Positions 8,932 to 16,901 of a DNA stretch of 64,000 nt are shown piece after piece. Position numbers and translations under genes: made by a program. The notes below the pieces were generated by a model. The model searched no databases. It saw nothing but the letters and a program-made list of their open reading frames with translations, and was not told the DNA's origin. Source of the stretch: Mesostigma viride (lineage: Eukaryota; Streptophyta; Mesostigmatophyceae; Mesostigmatales; Mesostigmataceae). Every line of letters begins with the position of its first letter. The stretch's first letter is position 1. The stretch lies in NCBI GenBank assembly GCA_009746045.1, contig RPFO01000041.1, positions 8,652,348 through 8,716,347 of the forward strand. The letters run 5' to 3'.

Positions 8932-9612
8932 GGGTAAGGCTAGCCTTTTTGGACATAAAGTGTTCCCATGGGTAAGGATGGCCAGTTGAGGGCCACTTCC
9001 CGATGTGCTCTACTTATTGTTTTAATAAAGAGTCTGGTTACCCTGGAGTTCCACGGTTAATAGAATCGGGGTTCTCTGAACATAGTTTCTTTATAGTGAT
9101 ACGGAAGGGGAGCCGCTGATGCTAGGTGAAATAGAGCTGGGTGATGTGATCGTAATAAGGTTGATTAGGCTTCTAGTGTACGAGTATTACGGAAGATATG
9201 GCCTAATTGTTGCGGCCCATACCTTGACGGTGTGCTGAGTACCTTGACGACGGATTTTTGCGTCTAGGTTCTCCTAGCAGATCTGTGATTGCGGACGGGT
9301 TTGCAACAGGCAATATCTGAAGTAAAACTTGACGGCTAAAACTGTTTAGAGGCCGTTGCCGGATCTGGCCGTTGGTAGAGAGCCGTTGGCCTTGAAACAC
9401 GATAAAAGCTTGCTCACCTAGCTCATGGCGGTCTCTTTTGTTTTCCCACCCGCCCTCCCTGTGTGTTGCCTGTTTGGGGGTAAGGCTAGCCTTTTTGGAC
9501 ATAAAGTGTTCCCATGGGTAAGGATGGCCAGTTGGGGGCCACTTCCCGATGTGCTCTACTTATTGTTTTAATAAAGAGTCTGGTTACCCTGGAGTTCCAC
9601 GGTTAATAGAAT
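8932..9612 (+). repeat. B1-A2-B2 terminal repeat block of PAT element 1
   Basis: B1 is 8,932-9,066, A2 is 9,064-9,444 and B2 is 9,478-9,612. The A and B units overlap on AAT. An AATAAA-like signal (TTTTAATAAAGAG) in each B copy may end transcripts. Confidence 0.88.
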
Positions 9613-11498
9613 ACTATTCGGATAGCGTCCCCCGCCCCTGCCCCGGTGAAATCCTGGCCCAGCGTCAGGATATTGACGCTGCCCGTGTTAATGTTCGGCG
9701 TGTTTGTTTTTGCACTGATTTCAACCATGAACGCCCCGTATCCATCGTCGGTTGTTGTCCGAGTAGTGTTCAGGTCAAGTGCCTTGACGTTGACCAGGTT
9801 CGTTGCCGTAGTGTTTGTGTTGGCCGGAAGTGACAAAGCCTGAGCTAGTAGCGTGGCCCCTGTCGCTGTGAACGACCCGCTCGTGCCGCTGCCGCCGTTG
9901 GTGAGCACGTTGTTGAAGCCCCAGTCCCCCAGCCAGACCGGTCCCGTGGTGGTGGTAGTCGTCGTTACGACCCCCCCATCCGCCACGGTAAGGCGAGATA
10001 ACACTATGTTGTGCTCCGTCCCGTCCCTCACGTTTGCGGTGGTGGTCACGTCCCCCGTGCTTGTTTTGATGTGCAAGACGCCGTTTAGGTCGTGGTATAG
10101 ACCAATGTACGACCCGTTTGGGTCGCCGTAAAAGAACACAGAGCTCGCATCGTTTGCATCCACCGGGGCGGTTGAGGGGTGTTGGTAATCCACCGACACC
10201 GTGAACGTGTTAAGCCCACCGTTGAAGCCCGCGTTGCTCAGGTCGATGGAGGCGTAATCTGCGTTTGTGCTGGACGTGTTGGCTTGGAGTTGGTCATTTG
10301 TGACCGTGAACGTGCCATGCGTCACCAAAGTCCCTGCACCCACTGACCCCGTGTTGGCAGCCCCGTCTGCGAATGTCCACACCCCTTGCTCGTTGCCTAA
10401 CGGTGCAGGGTCCGGCTTGTCCGCGGGCCCCTGCAATTTGCCGCCCGTGATAGTCACGTCCGGCAAGGCGCCCCCGGAATTGGTTGTGAGAGATCCCGAC
10501 GTCTCAAATACGGTCTCGAAGACGGGGACCTCCCCCCCAAGAGGCGTGTTCAAGGGGGTGCCATTCGGGTACTCCGGCGTCACGGTGCCAAAGATGTGGT
10601 AAGCCCCTGTGTACCCGGGGTTGTAGCTGAACAGCGGTTGCGAGGGAGAGCCGTACGTCTCATTTCCCGCGACTGCCACGCTGTTTATCGTCCACCGGTA
10701 TATCGCATTCCCATTCGCGTCCAACGTCCGCGTGATGCTCACCGAGGTCTCCGCGCCCGGCTCCATGTGCAGGAGGGACTGGATCAGCTGGTCGTCCGCG
10801 ACTGTGGCGGTTTCCGTGTCGGCAATCTTGAACCACACCGCGCCGTTGCGAGTGCCCATCGCGATGGACGTGTTGTTGTCGCTGCTGGTGTTGTCGCCCA
10901 CGTAAAAGTACACGTACTCTTGCAGATTGGGGTCGTGAGTCGGGTCGGCGTCGAACGAGCCTGTTGGCAGCTTGAAGTTGACCACCAGAGTGAACTCGCC
11001 GTCCAGGTTAATGTTGAGGGGCACTCCCACTGTAGAAGTGGCACCGGTGATGTCGATTTGAGTGGCCTCCGGAGGGACACCGGTATCCGGCGTTTTCGAC
11101 TCCTCCGCGGTGGGCACTTGATAATAAAGCAACTGGGAATACAGCCCGGCCGAGTTCTTGGCAGCCAGGTAGAGATGGTACGTGGTGGCAGGCGTCAGGC
11201 CGTCGAATGTCAGCAAGGCGGCTGACCCATCTACTAGCGGACCGAAGACCGACAAAACCGGTGCCCCCCCGGTCGTACCGGTGTACACATTCGCGGCGGT
11301 GGCACCCGGCTGGGCGGAAGCATACACCCTGCCCACCACCCCCAGGTTGGTCGTGCCGGGGGGGGTGGCGCTGATGACAGGGGACACCTTGATGGTCGTC
11401 GTGGTCGCTGAGGGTGCACCTTGAAGCTCCAAGGACGGCTGAAGGGTGCCTGTCCAGTTGATGTTGCCTTGCCCAAAGAGATGCACCGATCCCGTCAC
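9603..11498 (-). CDS. Second segment of giant LamG-repeat structural protein
   Basis: About 630 residues preceding the transposon. It starts with a strand-rich stretch (VHLFGQGNINWTGTL) and a fibronectin-III-like module (LLTFDGLTPATTYHLYLAAKNSAG). At least two LamG-like jelly rolls follow (GEFTLVVNFKLPTGSF with AVWFKIADTETA; LNTFTVSVDYQHPSTAP with EHNIVLSRLTVADGG). A third is cut by the element at DAIRIV. The last three codons lie in the transposon. The apparent start at 11,498 is a GTG in mid-protein. The frame links to the upstream segment across a G5 run at about 11,505. Confidence 0.75.
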   Translation of the reverse strand: MTGSVHLFGQGNINWTGTLQPSLELQGAPSATTTTIKVSPVISATPPGTTNLGVVGRVYASAQPGATAANVYTGTTGGAPVLSVFGPLVDGSAALLTFDGLTPATTYHLYLAAKNSAGLYSQLLYYQVPTAEESKTPDTGVPPEATQIDITGATSTVGVPLNINLDGEFTLVVNFKLPTGSFDADPTHDPNLQEYVYFYVGDNTSSDNNTSIAMGTRNGAVWFKIADTETATVADDQLIQSLLHMEPGAETSVSITRTLDANGNAIYRWTINSVAVAGNETYGSPSQPLFSYNPGYTGAYHIFGTVTPEYPNGTPLNTPLGGEVPVFETVFETSGSLTTNSGGALPDVTITGGKLQGPADKPDPAPLGNEQGVWTFADGAANTGSVGAGTLVTHGTFTVTNDQLQANTSSTNADYASIDLSNAGFNGGLNTFTVSVDYQHPSTAPVDANDASSVFFYGDPNGSYIGLYHDLNGVLHIKTSTGDVTTTANVRDGTEHNIVLSRLTVADGGVVTTTTTTTGPVWLGDWGFNNVLTNGGSGTSGSFTATGATLLAQALSLPANTNTTATNLVNVKALDLNTTRTTTDDGYGAFMVEISAKTNTPNINTGSVNILTLGQDFTGAGAGDAIRIVFY

Positions 11499-12346
11499 AC
11501 CCCCTCCCTCTCTGCTGTGGGGCTCTGCACACTCACCTTCGCCTGCAACTGAACCACTGTCCCCTGCGCAATGTCCACCCTGCCTGTGGGGGTGTCCTCC
11601 AGGTCGAAGGCGCCCGAGACGACCCAGCGGCCGCCCACGTAGGCGCCAACAGCCCCCAAAGTCGTATCCGTTGTCAAGCTGCGGTATATCTCGCCAGCGC
11701 CAGGCTGCGTGTCCACAGCCAAGCCCTTCACCCGAAACTCCACGCGAAGAGCGGCCTCCCCGTCCGAGGCACCCTTAGGAAGGTCGGTCAGCGAGTAGCG
11801 CACCTTTTGCAGCCATGTGTTGGACTCTGCCGCAAAAGAGGCAAGAGTGACCCAGGTGTCCAGGGCCGAGTCGGGTACGTTGACAGATAGTGCGGGGGGG
11901 GAGTAGGTGAATGCCGGCGACACGGCTACGTCCAGGTTCGACCATTTGGCCGCGCTGTATCCCAACGTCTGCCCCTGAGTTACGTCTGCCAGCGCCAGAG
12001 TGCCCGTCACGCCTGCCGGCCCCCACCTGCCCCCCTGCGCTGCCTGCAATTGCGCGTACTCCTTGGAAATGAGCTCGTCCTGCGCCGCTGTATTCTGGTA
12101 GTAGGACACGTCATAAGATGGCAGCAGCAAGGAGCCCTCCACCGTGATGTCATTGTCCGCGTGCAGGTCGCCCTGTATTCTCATCACTGTGTCTTGCCAG
12201 ATTGCGTGAGATATCCACTCGTCGCTGATCTGGGATTCCACGATGAGGGCGCCGTCGGCCGTTGTCACCTTCCACACTGGGTCGTTGACGAGCCCATCAC
12301 CTAGATGCAGCTCCCCCACACTCGCCTTGCCAGCGCTGCTCTCCAT
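11495..12346 (-). CDS. N-terminal segment of giant LamG-repeat structural protein
   Basis: The best start is the ATG at 12,346 (MESSAGKASVGELHLGDG), 23 nt downstream of a minus-strand A8 tract. The N-terminal module (WKVTTADGALIVESQIS, VMRIQGDLHADNDITVEGSL) is typical of phage and giant-virus fibre heads that display 'raw versus built' beta strands. A collagen-like or linker piece follows (GGRWGPAGVTGTLALADV), then a beta domain ending VVQLQAKVSVQSPTAERE. The TGA after EGV is most simply explained by one missing G. It is divergent from the gene at 12,390, with a shared 43-bp intergenic region. Confidence 0.7.
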   Translation of the reverse strand: MESSAGKASVGELHLGDGLVNDPVWKVTTADGALIVESQISDEWISHAIWQDTVMRIQGDLHADNDITVEGSLLLPSYDVSYYQNTAAQDELISKEYAQLQAAQGGRWGPAGVTGTLALADVTQGQTLGYSAAKWSNLDVAVSPAFTYSPPALSVNVPDSALDTWVTLASFAAESNTWLQKVRYSLTDLPKGASDGEAALRVEFRVKGLAVDTQPGAGEIYRSLTTDTTLGAVGAYVGGRWVVSGAFDLEDTPTGRVDIAQGTVVQLQAKVSVQSPTAEREGV

Positions 12347-12389
12347 CCTTTGCTTCTGAATACATTTCTTTTTTTTAGTAGGTAAACGA
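12347..12389. promoter_or_regulatory. Bidirectional virus-type promoter with A/T homopolymer
   Basis: 43 bp separate two divergent ATGs. They hold T8 (12,369-12,376) followed by AGTAGGTAAACGA before the plus-strand ATG; on the other strand it is A8 then GAAATGTATTCAGAAGC before the minus-strand ATG. The same kind of tract precedes several other genes of the block. Promoter function is inferred from position only. Confidence 0.5.
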
Positions 12390-13232
12390 ATGACATCCAT
12401 CGGAGCGATCCACGCGCGCTCTGTCGAATTTGTCGCCGACCCCGCAGATCCCACGCGCGACGGGAACGTGGAGATTCACCCTGACGGGAGCGACAAGTTG
12501 ATCATCCGGAAGTACGACGCGGGATCTAGGGAGTACGCAAACATTGCCACCATCACAAAGACCGCCACTGGGGGGGACCTGGAGACACACGCCAACCTGG
12601 AAGTAGCGGGCAACATGGAGGTGCGCGGGGGGGTCAAGATAATGGGCTCGCCGGCCAACTGGGGCTCTCACCACGCCGTCACGGTCGGCTACCTCGGTCA
12701 TGCCGCCATCGAGACCCTGAGCCAGTCGCCGGACGTGGCTATCTCCAACCCTGTCAACGGCCAGGTGTTGCGGTACGACTCGGCCACGCAGAAGTGGGTA
12801 AACAGCTTCCCCCAGACCACGCACTCCTCCGAAGCCTTTGTGCACAACGGCGCGATGACCGCCGGCTTGCATTACACCATGAAGTTCGGCGCCGGGGGCG
12901 AGGCAAGCCCTCCTCTCCCGTTTGCCCTGGAGCTGCGGAAGGTGTCGCTGCTCGCGACCAACCTCGGCGCCCTGACTGCGGGGACGCAGAGGGACTTCGT
13001 GGTCTCGCTGTACAAACTGACCCATGCGCCTGCGCTGTTGACTACCGCGGTGGTGTCCACGGTGGTGGCCAGCGGCACTTTCAACGGCCAGGCTTTGAGC
13101 TCCGGCTCCCTCACCCTGCCAACTCCGGTGCAGGTCCCCGCAAACATGCCCATGTACGTCACCGTCGCCAGCCAGTCCCACGCCTACCCCTCCATAACCA
13201 TCTGTGCGCACATGTCGGGCTACACTTCCTAA
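12390..13232 (+). CDS. Phage-fibre-like virion protein
   Basis: 280 residues from ATG 12,390. The N-terminus (SVEFVADPADPTRDGNVEI, LIIRKYDAGSREYANIATI) and the NLEVAGNMEVRGGVKIMG repeat resemble the shaft start of viral fibre or tail proteins. The middle (HHAVTVGYLGHAAI, NPVNGQVLRYDSATQKWVN) is a motif common in phage-tail-like proteins. The C-terminal half is a beta-rich head with no recognised fold. It has no signal peptide or membrane helix. It faces the giant LamG gene across a 43-bp promoter, so the two may be expressed together as virion surface components. Function is inferred from sequence style, not from a named family. Confidence 0.65.
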   Translation: MTSIGAIHARSVEFVADPADPTRDGNVEIHPDGSDKLIIRKYDAGSREYANIATITKTATGGDLETHANLEVAGNMEVRGGVKIMGSPANWGSHHAVTVGYLGHAAIETLSQSPDVAISNPVNGQVLRYDSATQKWVNSFPQTTHSSEAFVHNGAMTAGLHYTMKFGAGGEASPPLPFALELRKVSLLATNLGALTAGTQRDFVVSLYKLTHAPALLTTAVVSTVVASGTFNGQALSSGSLTLPTPVQVPANMPMYVTVASQSHAYPSITICAHMSGYTS

Positions 13233-13247
13233 ACCCTCATAGCCGTC

Positions 13248-13937
13248 TCAGTTGAAGCGCGGGTCATCAGGAGATGGCCTAGGGTGCCACTTCAAGGCTT
13301 TGATATCTGCTAGATCGGCTTCATGCGTTGGGCGGTTTGTTAACGTCCACGGATACTCTGGCACGTGATCATTGCGGCGGATGCGCATCCGGGCGTTGCG
13401 GAGTGCGCGCGAGAGCCCGTTCAAACATCTAGGAAGATTTTGGGTATATGACGTGTTCGCGTTTTCTACCTGATTGCCGTGTTCATATATCCGCTCCCAC
13501 TGGGCCGGTGAAGTAAACAGAGCGTCCCGCAAACTCTCCAATGAAAAAGGACCCGGCCTATCCAGATCCTGGGCGTCCAGAGTGGCCTTGTTTGCGGCGG
13601 CCTGAAGCCGACCATCCCTGGCTAACCTATCCAACACAGCGTGTCGCGCCTCTTTGTTCACCCCACTGAGGTTGATCGCGTCTCTCCACGGCAGATAGTC
13701 AGTCAAGAGGGAGTACACCTCGGGGGGGGGATCAATGAGGTCTTTTCCGTCCAGTTTCACGTCGGTCGCCCTCACGGGGTGTGCCCTCTTCTTGTGTGAG
13801 GGGACGGCTCGCGTCGTGCTCTTACGCCAACGCATTGAACGGGCACTGTGCGAAAAACACGTGTCGCTGTGGGCAGTGCACGATCGCAGGCATCTCCCAC
13901 CCGCGACCGTCTGTCCTCGGCATCTTCGATTCGCCAT
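13248..13937 (-). CDS. Zinc-finger plus F-box-like protein
   Basis: 229 residues. The N-terminus has a short Cys/His motif, C-x-G-x-T-x2-G-x2-C-x3-C followed by C-x2-H, seen in many giant-virus and phage proteins as a small zinc-binding module. Near residues 70-105, PPEVYSLLTDYLPWRDAINL followed by SGVNKEARHAVLDRL fits an F-box (Pro-rich start, Tyr-Leu-Pro, Leu/Val-rich helix). Known F-box proteins couple substrates to SCF ubiquitin ligases, and giant viruses often carry them. The rest is basic with no recognised repeat. It ends 15 bp after the convergent gene. The F-box call is moderate, the zinc motif better. Confidence 0.6.
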   Translation of the reverse strand: MANRRCRGQTVAGGRCLRSCTAHSDTCFSHSARSMRWRKSTTRAVPSHKKRAHPVRATDVKLDGKDLIDPPPEVYSLLTDYLPWRDAINLSGVNKEARHAVLDRLARDGRLQAAANKATLDAQDLDRPGPFSLESLRDALFTSPAQWERIYEHGNQVENANTSYTQNLPRCLNGLSRALRNARMRIRRNDHVPEYPWTLTNRPTHEADLADIKALKWHPRPSPDDPRFN

Positions 13938-14057
13938 GATGATACCCTTACACTATACACTATATTGAAAATATATATTAAAAATATAATTACTTACAGC
14001 AGAGTGAAATCACTCAAACCAAAGCAAACGCCCAGCTATAAACCTATATACAGAGCC

Positions 14058-14108
14058 ATGTCAAAGCTCTATACTACGAAGTACGATAAGACCAATGGAA
14101 ACGCCTAA
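14058..14108 (+). other. Possible truncated start of a fibre-type gene
   Basis: A 16-codon frame reads MSKLYTTKYDKTNGNA. SKLYTT also occurs at residues 14-19 of the fibre-like protein that starts at 24,890. The frame ends at the edge of the LINE-like fragment (14,119 onward), so this could be a fibre-gene start cut off by that insertion. It is very short and could be chance. The surrounding 13,960-14,050 is AT-rich. Confidence 0.2.
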
Positions 14109-14118
14109 CGGGAGGAAC

Positions 14119-14727
14119 CTAATAGCCCTGCTGCACCGCAAAATCAGCCCGCGTACGGCGGAGCATGATGTCCGCCATGGCCCGAGTCAGCGCCACCGAC
14201 AAGCGCTGACGCCAATATGACGTCCAGGTCCGCGCCGACCATGGGGCCCGCTGGCCCTCCAGGTCCAGCCGGTCCTCCCGGAGCCGGCAACACTCCTTGA
14301 AGAAGGCGGAGGTCAGGGGCCCCATGGCCCCAAACTCCTCCAGGACAAAGGGCACCACACGATGGTGCCCGACGTCGCCGTAGGCCAGGAGCTTGGCCCG
14401 CTCCGCCCGGTCCGCCGTGTAACCTGCCGTGAGGGAGGCCCCAGCCACGTGGCTAAGAGCCAAGGGCCGCGCCACCGAAACGTCAATAAGCAGATGCCGG
14501 CCACCCCCCTCAAAGTCCAGCACCACGATGTCAGGCCGGTGGTTGGGGGAATAGAAGGCAGCGCCATCCGCATCCTCGGACCGGATGTTCGCGTGGGGGA
14601 AAACCGACCGAATCATGGCGAGCACCACCGTCAGGAGGACAGTGTGCAAATACAAATACCAATTCTGATTCTGTTGGCCCCCCATGCAGGCAAGGTAGTG
14701 AAAATATATATGGTTGGCACTACTCAC
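14119..14727 (-). pseudogene. 3' fragment of a LINE-type ORF with restriction-like endonuclease motif
   Basis: 202 codons. The core RPDIVVLDFEGGGRHLLIDV shows the PD...(D/E)xK-like pattern of the restriction-like endonuclease at the C-terminus of some non-LTR retrotransposons. The following helices (KLLAYGDVGHHRVVPFVLEE, FGAMGPLTSAFFKECC, then a WRQRLSVALTRAMADIML tail) match the usual ending of algal LINE ORFs as I recall them. No RT domain is upstream, so this is a 5'-truncated insertion or a domesticated endonuclease. The first 15 or so codons may come from flanking DNA. It ends just before the AT-rich spacer. Confidence 0.5.
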
Positions 14728-14960
14728 CCTACAAACATCAGTCTAAATATACCCGGGCTGTGCGCGTACCGCCCCGTGCACTGGGTCACTTGTTTGCCCC
14801 CCGCGCTGCGGGACGTCACGCACTTCACGCGGGCCTTCCCCGCGCCCTTCCCCACTTTGCCAACTGAATGTCTGTGTGTGCTGCACGTCCCCCCGCCCAT
14901 GGCAGCCGCCCTTCGGCATTGCTGCCCCGTCTTAGTTGCGGCCGTACAACGCGCTGTCAT
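14724..14960 (-). CDS. Small Cys/His zinc-motif protein
   Basis: 78 residues from the ATG at 14,960 (MTARCTAATKTGQQC). It has the same C-x3-T-x2-G-x2-C ... C-x2-H motif as the F-box-like protein at 13,937, followed by a basic GK-rich tail. Small proteins of this type are common in giant viruses and their hosts; the motif probably binds zinc and perhaps nucleic acid. The last codons overlap the first codons of the LINE-like frame, so the C-terminus may be altered. Confidence 0.5.
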   Translation of the reverse strand: MTARCTAATKTGQQCRRAAAMGGGTCSTHRHSVGKVGKGAGKARVKCVTSRSAGGKQVTQCTGRYAHSPGIFRLMFVG

Positions 14961-15003
14961 GTTCTTGTACCAATACAACGATAAGGTTTATTTCGCAAAA
15001 GGA

Positions 15004-15276
15004 TCAATTTGTTCGACGAAACACCTTGGACGTGTTGTCGTCTGAAAAGATTGACTCCAAGATGGACTGCAGCTTCCCCACCCCTGTACCAGTGCCGGGC
15101 ACAGCCGGGGACTCGTACCCCGTGTTGTAGTTCTGCCGGTGATACTGCCCGATCGGCATTGGGCTGAATGTCTGTGCGAGCGCGTAGGACGCGCTGTCAG
15201 GATATGAGCTCGCGTCTGCCAAGATGACTGGAGGGGGGGTGGATGCTGTCGAAACGAAAGAAAGTGGTGTGGCCAT
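15004..15276 (-). CDS. Small protein of unknown function
   Basis: 90 residues from ATG 15,276 (MATPLSFVSTASTPPP). Rich in Ser, Tyr, Pro and Thr, with a C-terminal GVGKLQSILESIFSDDN that could be a short amphipathic helix. No domain recognised. It lies in a run of minus-strand small genes (14,724-15,438) with 12-44 bp gaps, which suggests a compact viral gene cluster. It could be a virion or matrix-type peptide, but nothing proves it. Confidence 0.45.
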   Translation of the reverse strand: MATPLSFVSTASTPPPVILADASSYPDSASYALAQTFSPMPIGQYHRQNYNTGYESPAVPGTGTGVGKLQSILESIFSDDNTSKVFRRTN

Positions 15277-15288
15277 GGTTTGGTATTC

Positions 15289-15438
15289 TCACTCATGGGT
15301 GGCATTTTTTTCCACGTCTGGAAGAGGTTCCGTCTCCTCCAAAATGGGCACGACTCCTATTGGCGGACGTCCCATCCGCACCGTGTCCATTCGGCGCTCG
15401 TCCCCGCTTGCGGCCCCTGTAGACATCGCACATCCCAT
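15289..15438 (-). CDS. Small acidic-tailed protein, 49 aa
   Basis: ATG at 15,438 (MGCAMSTGAASGDERRMD) lies 23 nt downstream of an A10 tract on the minus strand, the promoter-like spacing seen for other genes here. The C-terminus VPILEETEPLPDVEKNATHE is acidic. An upstream in-frame ATG at 15,564 would give 91 residues (a Cys/Pro-rich addition), but the homopolymer would then be inside the gene, so the shorter start is preferred. Function unknown. Confidence 0.4.
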   Translation of the reverse strand: MGCAMSTGAASGDERRMDTVRMGRPPIGVVPILEETEPLPDVEKNATHE

Positions 15439-15461
15439 GGTCCCGCTGGCATTGTCCTCTA

Positions 15462-15471
15462 TTTTTTTTTT
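15462..15471 (-). promoter_or_regulatory. A10 promoter-like tract
   Basis: Ten consecutive A on the minus strand, 23 nt before ATG 15,438. It resembles the tracts upstream of 12,346, 12,390, 17,543 and 24,734. Confidence 0.35.
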
Positions 15472-15630
15472 GCTGCACGAGGCCCACCGAAGCAACGTCG
15501 GCGTCACCGGGGGAGGGGGGCAGCTATAGCAGGGGTGAGCGTAGGGCTGTCCTGTCGAGTCCATCAGGGTTAATGGGATCAGCGCTGATTTGATTATGCA
15601 CGAAATAAACCTGGTGCAATTACATACACG

Positions 15631-16200
15631 ATGTCGTCGCTGCAATCCGCCAACCCCCTTGCCATGATGCCCTCGCAGAACACGCACCGAATCCTCATCA
15701 CCGGGACCAACAAGGTAGGGTACACAACCTTCAACCTGCCCGCTCCAGTTTTGAACGTGGAGGCCTGCCGTCTGGTGTACGCCCAGATCCCAGCCGCATC
15801 GAACACGTGCACGGCAGTGTCGCTGCGTCTGGGCGACAGGGACGTGGAGAGGGTGCAGACCGCCATCCCGAGCCTATCAGGCATGATACCCGTCACAATT
15901 TCTAGCGAGGACGGGAGCTCGCGCGTGGTGTACGAAGATGACCCTTCTCATGACGATACCATGCGCCCCAGGCGCTTCTTTGCGGGGAAATCCCACTTCT
16001 TTGTCGTGCCCAATGACGTGGAGCTGTACACCCCGCACGCGCCCATGGATGACGCTGCTGCTTTCACCCCTCCCATCCCGAGCGTGGCCAACGTTCGCGT
16101 CGAGATCTACGCCCTCCCCTCCCCCAAGCGCCAACTCCTGGACTTGGGAGGGGACACGTTTGCCATCCTCATCGAACTTGCATCAAGCAGGCGCCCCTAG
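15631..16200 (+). CDS. Beta-rich putative structural protein
   Basis: 189 residues from ATG 15,631 (MSSLQSANPLAMMPSQNTHR). The sequence alternates hydrophobic strands (RILITGTNKVGYTTFNLP, ACRLVYAQIPAASNT, SHFFVVPNDVELYTPH, VANVRVEIYALPSP, TFAILIEL). It has no Cys-rich motif, signal peptide or membrane helix. The pattern suits a jelly-roll-like or virion-associated small structural protein, but I cannot tie it to a named capsid or penton family. It is convergent with the SET gene, 36 bp away. Confidence 0.6.
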   Translation: MSSLQSANPLAMMPSQNTHRILITGTNKVGYTTFNLPAPVLNVEACRLVYAQIPAASNTCTAVSLRLGDRDVERVQTAIPSLSGMIPVTISSEDGSSRVVYEDDPSHDDTMRPRRFFAGKSHFFVVPNDVELYTPHAPMDDAAAFTPPIPSVANVRVEIYALPSPKRQLLDLGGDTFAILIELASSRRP

Positions 16201-16236
16201 TTGCGGACCGGACCATTGCTCATTGACCCTATGTGG

Positions 16237-16893
16237 CTATCGCTTTTTTCTACGTCCCGACTTCTTGTTCAATAGATGCCAATACTCCTCGCCGTAATCG
16301 ATCATAATCTGCTCCCCCTTTCTGATGTCCCTAGTCGCGTTCACGTCGACCACCATGCGCCCCTCTCGCATGCCTGCCTTCAGTTCCGCGTTCGATGTCA
16401 CCCTGGGTGTCATGCCCATTGGGTCGTTCAAGTACCGAAACTCGTTCCCGTACTCCAAACTGTCGACGAACACGACTAAGGCGTCGTCCTCGACGAGCGT
16501 GGCGTTGTAGGACTCGTCCTCCTCGACGTCATCCGGCATGAGGATGTCATGGCCTCTGTGATTCTTGTAATGGCATTTTATTAGACCGCAATACTCCCCG
16601 ACCCTCTGGCCTCTTTGAAACGGCTTGGTCGCAAAAACACCCAGCTGCCCGTGAAGCGCGTGCCCAGGATGGGACACTTTGCGCACCTTCACCCCCGGCG
16701 CAAACTTCTGCCGCTGGATGGCGAACTGCGCCTCCATTAAACGGGGGTCGGGAGAGGGGATCACATTCTGGGTCGTGTAGTACCGCAACCCCCTGGGTGA
16801 TGGGGCCTTGTCATCTCCTTCGCCATCTCCATCGCGCGCTTTGTCTGCATCGAGCGTTGTATCTGGCAACGCTTTTTTTTGTCTTTTCAACAC
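16237..16893 (-). CDS. SET-domain protein lysine methyltransferase
   Basis: A SET domain fills the C-terminal 150 residues. LGVFATKPFQRGQRVGEYCG is the first SET strand set; YNATLVEDDALVVFVDSL leads to GNEFRYLNDP (in place of RFINHS) with SNAEL; DIRKGEQIMIDYGEEYW is the catalytic GEEL-x-x-DY box. There is no post-SET Cys cluster, like the compact viral SET proteins (chlorovirus vSET methylates host H3K27). Known reaction: S-adenosylmethionine-dependent lysine methylation. The start is uncertain: the frame opens at a GTG (16,893), the first in-frame ATG is 16,737 (MEAQFAIQRQ), and an out-of-frame ATG at about 16,849 would join if a G5 run near 16,797 lacks one base. An A8 tract (16,873-16,880) lies upstream. 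Confidence 0.8.
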   Translation of the reverse strand: MLKRQKKALPDTTLDADKARDGDGEGDDKAPSPRGLRYYTTQNVIPSPDPRLMEAQFAIQRQKFAPGVKVRKVSHPGHALHGQLGVFATKPFQRGQRVGEYCGLIKCHYKNHRGHDILMPDDVEEDESYNATLVEDDALVVFVDSLEYGNEFRYLNDPMGMTPRVTSNAELKAGMREGRMVVDVNATRDIRKGEQIMIDYGEEYWHLLNKKSGRRKKR

Positions 16894-16901
16894 TCACGAT
16901 A

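Larger units (their letters stand above)
4221..9612 (+). mobile_element. PAT/DIRS-type tyrosine-recombinase retrotransposon, copy 1
   Basis: A 5,392-bp element with split direct repeats in the order A1 - genes - B1 - A2 - B2, the layout known for PAT-like and Ngaro-like DIRS-order elements. A1 (4,221-4,601) matches A2 (9,064-9,444), 381 bp each. B1 (8,932-9,066) matches B2 (9,478-9,612), 135 bp each. The internal B1/A2 junction reads GGTTAATAGAATCGGGG, so B ends and A begins on the same AAT. This is the expected footprint of a circular intermediate integrated by a tyrosine recombinase. It carries gag-like and RT-RNase H-recombinase genes and lies inside the giant LamG gene without a long target duplication. 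Confidence 0.92.
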
